Assembly: GCF_900188165.1 (NCBI RefSeq)
Contig: NZ_FZOS01000005.1
Span: forward strand, 124,001-188,000
Length of the DNA: 64,000 nucleotides
Origin: Edaphosphingomonas laterariae
GTDB taxonomy: Bacteria; Pseudomonadota; Alphaproteobacteria; Sphingomonadales; Sphingomonadaceae
Direction: 5' to 3'
A program made the translations under genes and the position numbers. Each line of letters starts with the position of its first letter. Position 1 is the stretch's first letter. Below are positions 1 through 7,360 of this stretch, piece after piece. The notes beneath the pieces are model-generated. The model was given only the letters and a program-made list of their open reading frames with translations, searched no databases and was not told the DNA's origin.

Positions 1-1
1 C

Positions 2-547
2 GTCTATGTCATCGCCGCCGTCGCCGGGCAGATGGCGCAGGCCGGCGCCATCCGCGCCCGCGCCAGGGCGGGCGAGCCGCTGGAAGCGCCGCATGTCGCG
101 GCCGTCGAAACCGCCAGTGGCCGCACCTATCTGTTCGGCGATGCCATCGGCGCGGCGCTGATCGGCGTGGCGAACGATCCCGGCGTGCTGTGGCAATCGG
201 CCGGCACGGCTGGCCTGCCCTTCGATCAGGAGGTGATCAACGAGCTGTTCCGCCATGCGGCCGCGACGGTCGGCAGCGATGATTTCGGCCGGCCGCGCGG
301 CGAGACGGCGGTGTCGCCCGATCTGAATATCGATCAGGCGGTGCTCCACATCCAGACCGTGGTGCCCAGTTTCACCAAACGCGGCATCGGCCAGGATATC
401 TGGCCGCGCATGACCGCGCTTGCCACCCGCCACGCGCTGCTGGCCGCCGCGCGGGACGGCGACATGGCGGTGCTGGGCCAGATCGCGCTCGACGCGGCGA
501 TCGCCGGGGCGCGTGTCCAGTTCGAGGATGTGGCCGCGCGCAAATAG
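2..547 (+). CDS. Unrecognised protein, 3' part only
   Basis: The reading frame is open at the left edge, so the N-terminus lies outside the window; the visible part is about 181 residues. I do not recognise a family. It is mostly alpha-helical and Ala-rich in appearance, with no signal peptide, membrane segment or metal motif in the visible part. A central stretch mentions a repeated pattern of short hydrophobic helices ending in a polar tail. The gene ends 111 bases before a short-chain dehydrogenase on the same strand, so the two may be co-transcribed, but nothing ties their functions together. The function is unknown. That this is a real gene is inferred from the long open frame with codon use like its neighbours. 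Confidence 0.55.
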   Translation, partial: VYVIAAVAGQMAQAGAIRARARAGEPLEAPHVAAVETASGRTYLFGDAIGAALIGVANDPGVLWQSAGTAGLPFDQEVINELFRHAAATVGSDDFGRPRGETAVSPDLNIDQAVLHIQTVVPSFTKRGIGQDIWPRMTALATRHALLAAARDGDMAVLGQIALDAAIAGARVQFEDVAARK

Positions 548-658
548 CCCCGTTTCGGTTGCGCATTCCGGCAAGCGCTTCCGCCCGCATGACGCGAGCC
601 TCGCCACCCGCGAGGTGGCGCCATAGGATCGTCGCCAACATTTTGGAGAGGACGAACC

Positions 659-1420
659 ATGGCGAATGACGCGCGCTACGACTATTCCGGCGCGAAGGTT
701 TTGGTGACGGGCGGCACCAGCGGGATCGGCGCGGCCATCGCGGCGGGATATCGCGCCGCTGGTGCGGACGTGACGATCACCGGCACGCGGGCGAATGCCG
801 GCGATTATGACGGCGATCTCGCCGGCTACCGCTATCTGCAGCTCGATGTCGAGGATGCGGCCAATGTCGGTGCCGTCGCGGCAGCGGCCAGCGCCAATGG
901 GCTCGACATCCTGATCAACAATGCCGGTTTCGCGCTGCCGTCGCTGGGGCTGGACGAATATGAGCCCGACATTTTCGCCCGCGCGGTCAACATGCACCTG
1001 ACGGCGGCCTATCGCATGGCCAAGGGGTGTTCGGATGCGCTGTCGCAAAGCAAGCTGGCGGGTGGCGGCGCCGTCGTCGGCATCGCTTCGATGAGCTCCT
1101 ATTTCGGCATCGGTATCGTGCCGGGCTATGGCGCGGCCAAGACCGGCATCATCGGGCTGACCCGCGTGCTGGCGGTGGAATGGGGCAAGCGCAACATCCG
1201 CGTCAACGCGGTGGCGGCGGGGCTTACGGAAAGCCGCATGACGGCCAGCACCTTCGCCAACCCGGCCTGGTCCGAACCGACGCTGCAGCGCACGCCGGCA
1301 GGGCGGCTCGGCAAGCCTGCCGACATTGCCGGCGCCGTGTTGTTCCTGACGAGCGCGGGGGCTTCGTGGATCACCGGCCAGACGTTGCCGGTCGATGGGG
1401 GCTATACCGTCGCCGGCTGA
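659..1420 (+). CDS. SDR family NAD(P)-dependent oxidoreductase
   Basis: Classical short-chain dehydrogenase/reductase of 253 residues, the usual length. The cofactor-binding glycine motif TGGTSGIG lies at about residues 17-24, NNAG at 87-90, a catalytic serine around 143-146, and the YGAAK catalytic pair (Tyr157, Lys161). The C-terminus ends with the common WITGQTLPVDGGYT pattern. A clear Shine-Dalgarno (GGAGAGGA) precedes the ATG. It would oxidise an alcohol or reduce a ketone in the cytoplasm; the substrate cannot be told from sequence. It lies downstream of the partial gene at the left edge and convergent to map, with a strong hairpin between them. Confidence 0.9.
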   Translation: MANDARYDYSGAKVLVTGGTSGIGAAIAAGYRAAGADVTITGTRANAGDYDGDLAGYRYLQLDVEDAANVGAVAAAASANGLDILINNAGFALPSLGLDEYEPDIFARAVNMHLTAAYRMAKGCSDALSQSKLAGGGAVVGIASMSSYFGIGIVPGYGAAKTGIIGLTRVLAVEWGKRNIRVNAVAAGLTESRMTASTFANPAWSEPTLQRTPAGRLGKPADIAGAVLFLTSAGASWITGQTLPVDGGYTVAG

Positions 1421-1433
1421 TGCCGAACGAAAA

Positions 1434-1460
1434 GGAGCGGCCGATCAGGTCGGCCGCTCC
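1434..1460. terminator. Bidirectional intrinsic terminator between SDR and map
   Basis: A perfect 11-bp stem (GGAGCGGCCGA pairing with TCGGCCGCTCC) with a TCAGG loop sits between the convergent SDR and map genes. On the minus strand the stem is followed by TTTTCG, so it best fits the end of the map transcript. On the plus strand it is followed by AT-rich sequence and could also end the SDR transcript. Confidence 0.7.
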
Positions 1461-1529
1461 ATATTCCTGCTATGTCGCGATTTTTTGGGCAGCCGCCGGA
1501 TTGAAGAGCGCTGCAATCGCGCCCGCCCT

Positions 1530-2366
1530 TCAGGCGTAGGGCGGTGCGTGAAGCCCGGTCGGGCTCTGGGTGAAGATCTCGCACCCGTCCTCGGTGATGC
1601 CGATCGAATGTTCGAACTGGGCGGAAAGCGAACGATCGCGCGTCACCGCCGTCCAGCCATCATCCAACACCTTCACGTCGGGGCGGCCGATATTGATCAT
1701 CGGTTCGATGGTGAAGAACATGCCGGGCCGCAGCTCGGGGCCGGTGCCCGGGCGGCCGGCATGGACGACTTCCGGCGCATCGTGGAACACGCGGCCAAGG
1801 CCGTGGCCGCAGAAATCGCGGACGACGCCGTAGCGGTGCTTTTCGGCGTGGCTCTGGATCGCATGCGCGATATCGCCCAGCCGGTTGCCGGGCTTGGCCT
1901 GCGCGATGCCGAGCATCAGCGATTCATAGGTGACTTCGACCAGCCGGCGCGCCTTGATCGGCACATTGCCGACCAGGAACATGCGGCTGGTATCGCCATG
2001 CCAGCCGTCGAGCAGCGGGGTCACGTCGATATTGACGATATCGCCGTCCTTCAGCGTCTTGGGGCCGGGGATGCCGTGGCAGACGACATGGTTGATGCTG
2101 ATGCAGCAGCTGTGCGTGTAACCGCGATAGCCGAGCGTCGCAGGCACGCCGCCGCCATCGAGCGTCATCTTGCGGACGATATCGTCGATTTCGCCAGTGG
2201 TGACGCCAGGGCGGACATGGGGGACAAGCGCGTCGAGAATTTCGGCCGCCAGCCGGCCGGCCTTGCGCATCCCTTCGAAACCGTCGGGACCATAAAGTTT
2301 GATCGCGCCGTTGCGCGTGACGGTATCGCCGTCCTTGACGTTCACATAGCTGTCCATGACGGCCAT
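1530..2366 (-). CDS. map: Type I methionine aminopeptidase
   Basis: Removes the initiator methionine from new proteins; cytosolic dinuclear metalloenzyme of the pita-bread fold. The metal ligands are all visible: Asp in NIDVTPLLDGW, Asp in HGDTSRMF, His in GHGLGRVFHD, Glu in FTIEPM and Glu in QFEHS. The catalytic-side histidine lies in YRGYTHSCCISINHVVCHG. The chosen ATG gives 278 residues, close to the family norm. A second ATG three codons downstream (2357) is equally possible, and neither has a strong ribosome-binding site. The frame stays open further upstream, but that extension is Ser/Arg-rich and lies over the divergent gene, so it was rejected. It is divergent from the CinA-like gene. 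Confidence 0.95.
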   Translation of the reverse strand: MAVMDSYVNVKDGDTVTRNGAIKLYGPDGFEGMRKAGRLAAEILDALVPHVRPGVTTGEIDDIVRKMTLDGGGVPATLGYRGYTHSCCISINHVVCHGIPGPKTLKDGDIVNIDVTPLLDGWHGDTSRMFLVGNVPIKARRLVEVTYESLMLGIAQAKPGNRLGDIAHAIQSHAEKHRYGVVRDFCGHGLGRVFHDAPEVVHAGRPGTGPELRPGMFFTIEPMINIGRPDVKVLDDGWTAVTRDRSLSAQFEHSIGITEDGCEIFTQSPTGLHAPPYA

Positions 2367-2436
2367 ATAGCAAGCCAAGGCCGCTTTTGCGAGGCGCGAG
2401 CCGGAAAGCATTTCCCCCGCAGGCCGCACTTGTTCT

Positions 2437-3207
2437 ATGGCCGTGGCGATGAGCGAAGACCGCATCTGGACAGCCGCCCTGATCGTCATTGGCGACGAGA
2501 TACTTTCCGGTCGCACGCAGGACCGGAATATCGAACAGGTCGCCCTGTGGCTGAACCTGCAGGGGATCCGGCTGGCCGAGGTGCGGGTGATCGCGGACCG
2601 GCAGGAGGCGATCGTCGCGTCGGTCAACGAACTGCGCGCGCGCAACGATTATCTGTTCACCACCGGCGGCATCGGCCCCACGCATGACGACATCACGGTG
2701 GACGCCATCGCCGCCGCGCTGGGCCGCGACGTGGTGGTCCATCCCAAGGCGCGCGCGGTGCTCGAATCCTATTATGCCACGCGCGGCGGGCTGACCGAGG
2801 CGCGGCTGCGGATGGCGCGGGTGCCGGACGGTGCCGAACTGATCGAAAATCGCATGTCGGGCGCGCCCGGCATCCGCATCGGCAACATCATCATCATGGC
2901 CGGCGTGCCGCATATCGCAGCCCTGATGATGGAAGCGCTGTCGGGCCAGCTGGAAGGCGGCCGGCCGCTGATTTCGGCGACGATCGGCTGCTGGGTGGCG
3001 GAAAGCGAGATCGCCGACATCCTGCGCGAAACCGAGGCCGCGCACGAAGGCTGCCAGATCGGCAGCTATCCCTTCTTTCGCGAAGGCACGGTGGGCGCCA
3101 ATTTCGTCATCCGATCGACCGATCAGGCGCGGCTCGACGGCTGCACCGACGATCTTGCCGCGCGGCTCGCTGCGGCCGGGCGCGAAGTGTTTCGCGGCGG
3201 CATTTAA
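2437..3207 (+). CDS. CinA-like molybdopterin-binding domain protein
   Basis: 256 residues covering the MoaB/Mog-like domain (COG1058). The N-terminus has ALIVIGDEILSGRTQDRN, followed by the diagnostic TTGGIGPTHDDIT motif near residue 80 and the GVPHI loop later. The C-terminal amidase-type domain of full-length CinA is absent, so this is the short form common in alphaproteobacteria. Such proteins bind nucleotide- or molybdopterin-like ligands; the short form's role is not well defined. An alternative ATG lies four codons downstream (2449), and neither has an obvious ribosome-binding site. It ends 6 bases before the glycosyltransferase gene, implying one operon. Confidence 0.85.
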   Translation: MAVAMSEDRIWTAALIVIGDEILSGRTQDRNIEQVALWLNLQGIRLAEVRVIADRQEAIVASVNELRARNDYLFTTGGIGPTHDDITVDAIAAALGRDVVVHPKARAVLESYYATRGGLTEARLRMARVPDGAELIENRMSGAPGIRIGNIIIMAGVPHIAALMMEALSGQLEGGRPLISATIGCWVAESEIADILRETEAAHEGCQIGSYPFFREGTVGANFVIRSTDQARLDGCTDDLAARLAAAGREVFRGGI

Positions 3208-3213
3208 GGGCGC

Positions 3214-4383
3214 ATGGCCCGCATCCTGATCGGGTGGGAGCTTGGCGGCGGCAGCGGCCACACGGTGAATGTCGCTGCGGTGGCGGAGGAACTGCGCCGG
3301 CGCGGGCATGATCCGGTGCTGGCGGTGCAGCAGACCGGCGAGGCGCCGGCCGGGTTCGAGATATGGCAGGCGCCGATGTGGCCATCGCTGATCGCCACGC
3401 GGGGCCGGCGGGCGGTGGGCAATCCCAACAGTTTCGGGGATATCCTTGTCGCTTTGGGGGGCAGCCAGGAAGGTGTCCTTGCCGCGTTGTTGCGCGCGTG
3501 GGACGGTATTTTGCGGGCGGTTCGGCCCGATGCCGTGGTGGCGGAATTCGCACCCGCGCTGCTCGCCGCGACGGCCGGGCGCTGGCCGTCGCTGGCGCTG
3601 GGGACCGGGTTCAGCCTGCCGCCCGCGACGCTCGCCACCTTTCCCAGCCTGACGGGCGCGGCGCCGCTGCATGACGAACGGGCGCTGCTGGCCCAGGTGA
3701 ATCGCGAACTGGCGGCTGCCGGCCGCGCGCCGCTTGCCGCGCTGCCGGCGCTGCTCCGCGCCGACCGGGCGCTGGTGCAGTGCTTTCGCGAACTCGATCC
3801 CTATCGCGATTGCCGCGATGGCGTGGATTATGTGGCACCCCATTTCAGCGGGCGGGCGCCGATCGTCGACGGGCGTGGGGAGGAGGTGTTCCTCTATCTC
3901 AACGGCATGCAACGCTCGCTCGACTGGCTGATCGGCGGGCTGGCCGATTCGGGCCTCAGGGTGCGGATGCACGATCCCCGGATGCGCGAAGCCGATATCG
4001 CGGTGCTGGAACAGGCCGGGATCACCTTCGAGCGCAAGCCCGTGCCGCTGGAACGGATCGCCGAACGATCGCGGCTGGTGATCAGCCATACCGGCCTGGG
4101 CTTCGTCAGCGCGGCGCTTTATGCCGGCCTGCCGCATCTGGCGCTGCCTTATGATCTGGAAAAGCGGGCGACAGCCGCTGCGCTGGTCGATGCCGGGCTG
4201 GGGCGGAGCGTTGAATATAATTCCGTGGACCGGGCGGCGATGGCCGCTCTGGTGGCGGATGCCTTTGCCGACGAAGCGATGGCGGCGCGGGCAATCGCGG
4301 CTGCCCCCGGTTTCCGCACCCGCACCGATCCGCCAAGTTCGGCGGCCGCCGCCGAGGCGGCGGAGGCGCTGCTGGCGGCATAA
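3214..4383 (+). CDS. GT1-like (UGT/MGT type) glycosyltransferase
   Basis: 389-residue protein with a two-Rossmann-domain GT-B layout. The N-terminus (ILIGWELGGGSGHTVNVAAVAEEL) has the glycine-rich acceptor-side loop with a likely catalytic His. The C-terminal half has a sugar-nucleotide-binding region resembling the UGT/MGT signature, with ISHTGLGFVSAALYAGLPHL at about residues 290-310 matching the usual HGG-G-T-EAL-G-P pattern loosely. This places it in the COG1819 type. It probably transfers a sugar to a small acceptor in the cytoplasm; donor and acceptor are unknown. A ribosome-binding site (AAGGGCGC) precedes the ATG. It is tightly coupled to the CinA-like gene. Confidence 0.75.
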   Translation: MARILIGWELGGGSGHTVNVAAVAEELRRRGHDPVLAVQQTGEAPAGFEIWQAPMWPSLIATRGRRAVGNPNSFGDILVALGGSQEGVLAALLRAWDGILRAVRPDAVVAEFAPALLAATAGRWPSLALGTGFSLPPATLATFPSLTGAAPLHDERALLAQVNRELAAAGRAPLAALPALLRADRALVQCFRELDPYRDCRDGVDYVAPHFSGRAPIVDGRGEEVFLYLNGMQRSLDWLIGGLADSGLRVRMHDPRMREADIAVLEQAGITFERKPVPLERIAERSRLVISHTGLGFVSAALYAGLPHLALPYDLEKRATAAALVDAGLGRSVEYNSVDRAAMAALVADAFADEAMAARAIAAAPGFRTRTDPPSSAAAAEAAEALLAA

Positions 4384-4500
4384 AGAGAGGCCCGACCGCC
4401 TGGAGACGGCCGGGCCCAGTTCTAGGGATGCGATCGGAGAGGAGTGATCGGTCCCGCTGCCGGTGGGAGAGGGGGCTCCCGGCCCGGCAGAACTTGGCGG

Positions 4501-4632
4501 TCAGCGCAAAGGTGCCTCGATGCGCGCCCAGAATTCTTCGGCGGAAAGCGGCGGGGGATCGACCGGGTGATGGCCGTCGGGCTGTTCCGCTGGCGGTGGC
4601 GCCGACCAGTCGGCGATGGCGTCTTCGATCAT
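4501..4632 (-). CDS. Small acidic Pro-rich protein, 43 residues
   Basis: A 43-residue frame with an excellent ribosome-binding site (AAAGGAGG, 6 bases before the ATG). Upstream is an AT-rich stretch (CTACTATATTAG) that stands out in this GC-rich DNA and could hold a promoter. The sequence starts MIEDAIADW, has a Pro/His-rich middle (DGHHPVDPPP) and ends in an amphipathic helix (SAEEFWARIEAPLR). I recognise no family. It is too acidic and short for a DNA-binding protein, and it could be a small regulatory or antitoxin-like peptide, but no partner toxin is adjacent. The start comes from the Shine-Dalgarno; the in-frame extension upstream is antisense to the aminotransferase and rejected. Confidence 0.6.
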   Translation of the reverse strand: MIEDAIADWSAPPPAEQPDGHHPVDPPPLSAEEFWARIEAPLR

Positions 4633-4770
4633 GGCATCCTCCTTTCGATAAAACACTACTAATATAGTAGAGAATAAGGCGCCACCCACTTCCGCTAGGG
4701 ATGGGCAAAGCCGATCTTTAGCCCGCCGGGCATCTTCCGGCGGGCTGGCGGCTGGCGTATCGTGCGCGGC

Positions 4771-5934
4771 ATGAACCCGCTTTACGCCGAGATGCCGACG
4801 ACCATTTTCGAGGCGATGTCGGCGCTCGCGCGGGAATTGGGCGCGGTCAATCTCGGCCAGGGCTTTCCCGATGCGCGGGGGCCGGACGCGGTGATCGAGG
4901 CGGCGGTGACGGCGCTGCGCGAAGGATCGAACCAATATCCACCGATGGCGGGAATGGCGGAACTGCGCCGCGCGGTGGCCGATCATTACCGGCGTCATCA
5001 GCAGGTCGATCTCGATTGGGCGAGCGAGGTGACGGTGACGTCGGGCGCGACCGAGGCGCTGGCCGCCGCGATCTTCGCGCTGGTGCGGCCGGGTGACGAG
5101 GTGCTGCTGTTCCAGCCGATGTACGACGCCTATCTGCCGCTCGTCCTGCGCGCCGGCGGGGTGCCGCGCTTCGCCCGGTTGGCCCCGCCCGACTGGCGGA
5201 TCGACGCCGCCATGCTCGATCAGGCCTTCACCCCGCGCACGCGGCTGGTGATCATCAACAATCCGGTCAACCCGTCGGCCAGCCTGTTCGATGCTGAATC
5301 GCTCGCCTTGCTGGCCGAGCGGGTGATCGCGCACGACGCCATCGTGATCAGCGACGAGGTGTGGGAACATCTGGTCTTCGACGGGCGGCAGCATATTCCG
5401 CTGATGCGGTTGCCCGGCATGCGCGACCGGACGGTGAAGATCGGATCGGCGGGCAAGATCTTCTCGCTCACGGGCTGGAAGGTGGGCTGGATGTGCGCCG
5501 CGCCGCCGCTGACCCGCGTGATCGCCAAGGCGCATCAGTTCCTGACGTTCACGACACCGCCCAATTTGCAGGCCGCTGCCGCCTTTGGCCTCGCCATGGC
5601 GGACGATTATTTCACGGCGATGCGTGATCATTATGCCCGTTCGCGCGATCGGCTGGCGCGGGGACTGCTGGATGCGGGCTATGCCGTGCTGCCGTCCGCC
5701 GGCACCTATTTTCTGTCCATCGACCTGCCCGCATCCGGCATTTCGGCCGACGACGTGACCTTTGCCGAACTGGCCGTGCGCGAAGCCGGCGTGGCGACGA
5801 TTCCGGTATCCGCATTCTATGCCGAGGATGCGGTGCGCGGTGTCGTCCGCCTGTGCTTCGCCAAGCAGGATGAAACGATCGATGCCGGTATCGCGCGGAT
5901 GAAGATTGCCCGGGGCCTTTTCGTATCGAATTGA
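4771..5934 (+). CDS. PLP-dependent class I/II aminotransferase
   Basis: 387 residues of fold-type I aminotransferase. NLGQGFPD near residue 30 binds the substrate carboxylate side, VTSGATEA is the phosphate cup, NNPVNPSA carries the conserved Asn, ISDEVWEHL holds the Asp and Tyr-position pair for the pyridine ring, and SAGKIFSLTGWKVGW carries the Schiff-base lysine. The best match from memory is the methionine/kynurenine aminotransferase-like group (YbdL type), but substrate assignment is inference. A GTG lies three codons upstream (4762); the ATG was preferred. It stands alone, with no partner gene in the same direction. Confidence 0.88.
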   Translation: MNPLYAEMPTTIFEAMSALARELGAVNLGQGFPDARGPDAVIEAAVTALREGSNQYPPMAGMAELRRAVADHYRRHQQVDLDWASEVTVTSGATEALAAAIFALVRPGDEVLLFQPMYDAYLPLVLRAGGVPRFARLAPPDWRIDAAMLDQAFTPRTRLVIINNPVNPSASLFDAESLALLAERVIAHDAIVISDEVWEHLVFDGRQHIPLMRLPGMRDRTVKIGSAGKIFSLTGWKVGWMCAAPPLTRVIAKAHQFLTFTTPPNLQAAAAFGLAMADDYFTAMRDHYARSRDRLARGLLDAGYAVLPSAGTYFLSIDLPASGISADDVTFAELAVREAGVATIPVSAFYAEDAVRGVVRLCFAKQDETIDAGIARMKIARGLFVSN

Positions 5935-5959
5935 AGCAGAAGTGCTTTTCTGGTCTCGC

Positions 5960-5975
5960 TTTGACTGTCGTCAAA
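5960..5975. promoter_or_regulatory. Perfect inverted repeat before the STAS module
   Basis: TTTGAC and GTCAAA flank a TGTC spacer, a perfect 6-bp inverted repeat 68 bases upstream of the STAS gene. It overlaps a possible -35 (TTGACT), which makes it a candidate operator. A downstream TAATAAT is not at standard spacing from that -35. Confidence 0.35.
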
Positions 5976-6042
5976 GCCGGGATTCCCAGTAATAATCGCC
6001 AATGATCCTGATGATGTTCGGCAGTGGGGAGCGTGGCGGCAG

Positions 6043-6375
6043 ATGGAGTGGTCGATCGAAACGGTCGAAGGCGCGACGATTGGATGTCCGCAGGGGCGGG
6101 TGGACGAAGAATCGTGGGAGCTTTTCCTTGCGCGGATGAACGAGACCATTCTCGCCGCCGCAGCCGCCGGCCATCGCTTCGTGCTCGATCTTGCCAGGCT
6201 CGATTACATGTCCTCGCGCGGCCTGCGCGCGCTTACCATCGCCAAGCGCGAAGCGGACGTGCACGGCGTGCCGATGGCGCTCGCCCGGCCGAATGATCGG
6301 CTGCGCGAGATTCTGGCGATCAGCCGCTACGACAAGATTTTCCCGGTCACCGCGTCGCGCGACGTGGCGGACTGA
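6043..6375 (+). CDS. STAS-domain anti-sigma factor antagonist
   Basis: 110 residues, one STAS domain of the SpoIIAA/RsbV type. The phosphorylatable loop is seen in LDYMSSRGLRAL (about residues 53-64), where Ser-Ser replaces the usual (S/T)S before the helix. Dephosphorylated STAS antagonists bind RsbW-type kinases and free their target sigma factor or effector. It is the first gene of a run with an MBL-fold hydrolase and a SpoIIE-type phosphatase, and an RsbW-like kinase gene lies 4 kb downstream, so the phosphatase is the likely enzyme that reactivates it. Confidence 0.88.
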   Translation: MEWSIETVEGATIGCPQGRVDEESWELFLARMNETILAAAAAGHRFVLDLARLDYMSSRGLRALTIAKREADVHGVPMALARPNDRLREILAISRYDKIFPVTASRDVAD

Positions 6376-6397
6376 CCCGCAGCCAGGGGGACGGAGG

Positions 6398-7360
6398 ATG
6401 CTGGTTCGTTTCTGGGGCACCCGTGGCTCGCTGCCCGTGGCGGCGCGCGCGGCGACGATCGAACGCAAGGTGGCGCGCGCGCTGGTGGCGGCCGGCGGGC
6501 GGACTTTCGCCGACGAGGATGAGGCGCTGGCCTATATCGCGGCCGAAAGCGATTTCGCCGCCGCGCGCACCTATGGCGGGGCGACGACCTGTGTGGAGAT
6601 CGAGGGCGGCGATGGCAGCTTCGTGATCTGCGACATGGGATCGGGCCTGCGCGAGCTGGGCGTCGATGCCTTTGCCCGCTGTGCCGCCGGCAAGCCGCGT
6701 GAGTTTCATTTCTTCCTGTCGCACCTCCATTGGGACCACATCATGGGCTTTCCCTTTTTCGGGCCGGCCTTCGACCCCAACGCCCGGATCGTCATCCATG
6801 CCGGCCATGCGGACGCGGAGGAGGCGCTGCGCCGCCAGCAGGAGGAGATTTCGTTCCCGGTGCCGTTCGACGGGCTGCGCGCCGCGATCGAATTCCGCAC
6901 GCTTGTCCCGGATCACACCTATGAGATTGGCGGCCTGAAGGTGCGGACGATCCCGCAATATCATTCGCATACATCCTACGCCTATCGGTTCGAGGATGGC
7001 GACAAGGCCGTCTGCTTCAGCACCGACGCCGAACATCGCGTCGACGACATGGACAATGAACGGCTGTTCGAGGCGTTCTTCCGCGATGCCGATCTCTGCA
7101 TCTGCGACACCATGTATTCGCTGGCCGAAAGCGTGACGATGAAGGCCGATTGGGGCCATAGCAGCAACATCGTGGCGGTGGATCTGTGCCAGGCCGCTGG
7201 TGCCCGGCGGCTGGCGCTTTTTCACCATGAGCCGACCTATAGCGACGAGGACATCGAGCGGATGCACCGCGAGACGATCCGCTTCGAAGAACTGAACCGG
7301 GGCGAACGACCGAAGCTTGAGGTGCTGTGCGCCTATGACGGGCTCGAAGTCGCGCTCTGA
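6398..7360 (+). CDS. MBL-fold metallo-hydrolase
   Basis: 320 residues with the metallo-beta-lactamase core: HLHWDHIMG is the HxHxDH zinc motif, with a later metal-binding His in PQYHSHTSY, Asp in STDAEHR and His in ALFHHEP. It resembles the RNase Z/PhnP-like or cyclic-nucleotide phosphodiesterase side of the superfamily more than lactamases. The N-terminus (MLVRFWGTRGSLPV) is the typical start of this subgroup. The ATG at 6398 sits after AGGGGGACGGAGG; an in-frame extension upstream overlaps the STAS gene and was rejected. Its 3' end overlaps the CHASE2-phosphatase gene by 26 bases. A role in phosphate-ester or second-messenger hydrolysis within the signalling module is inference. Confidence 0.85.
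   Translation: MLVRFWGTRGSLPVAARAATIERKVARALVAAGGRTFADEDEALAYIAAESDFAAARTYGGATTCVEIEGGDGSFVICDMGSGLRELGVDAFARCAAGKPREFHFFLSHLHWDHIMGFPFFGPAFDPNARIVIHAGHADAEEALRRQQEEISFPVPFDGLRAAIEFRTLVPDHTYEIGGLKVRTIPQYHSHTSYAYRFEDGDKAVCFSTDAEHRVDDMDNERLFEAFFRDADLCICDTMYSLAESVTMKADWGHSSNIVAVDLCQAAGARRLALFHHEPTYSDEDIERMHRETIRFEELNRGERPKLEVLCAYDGLEVAL

Noticed and set aside
1924-4137. Very long antisense open frame (737 codons) opposite map, the CinA-like gene and the glycosyltransferase
   Set aside because: It is rich in Arg/His/Gln/Pro with no domain content and lies across three well-supported genes; a by-product of GC-rich codon use.
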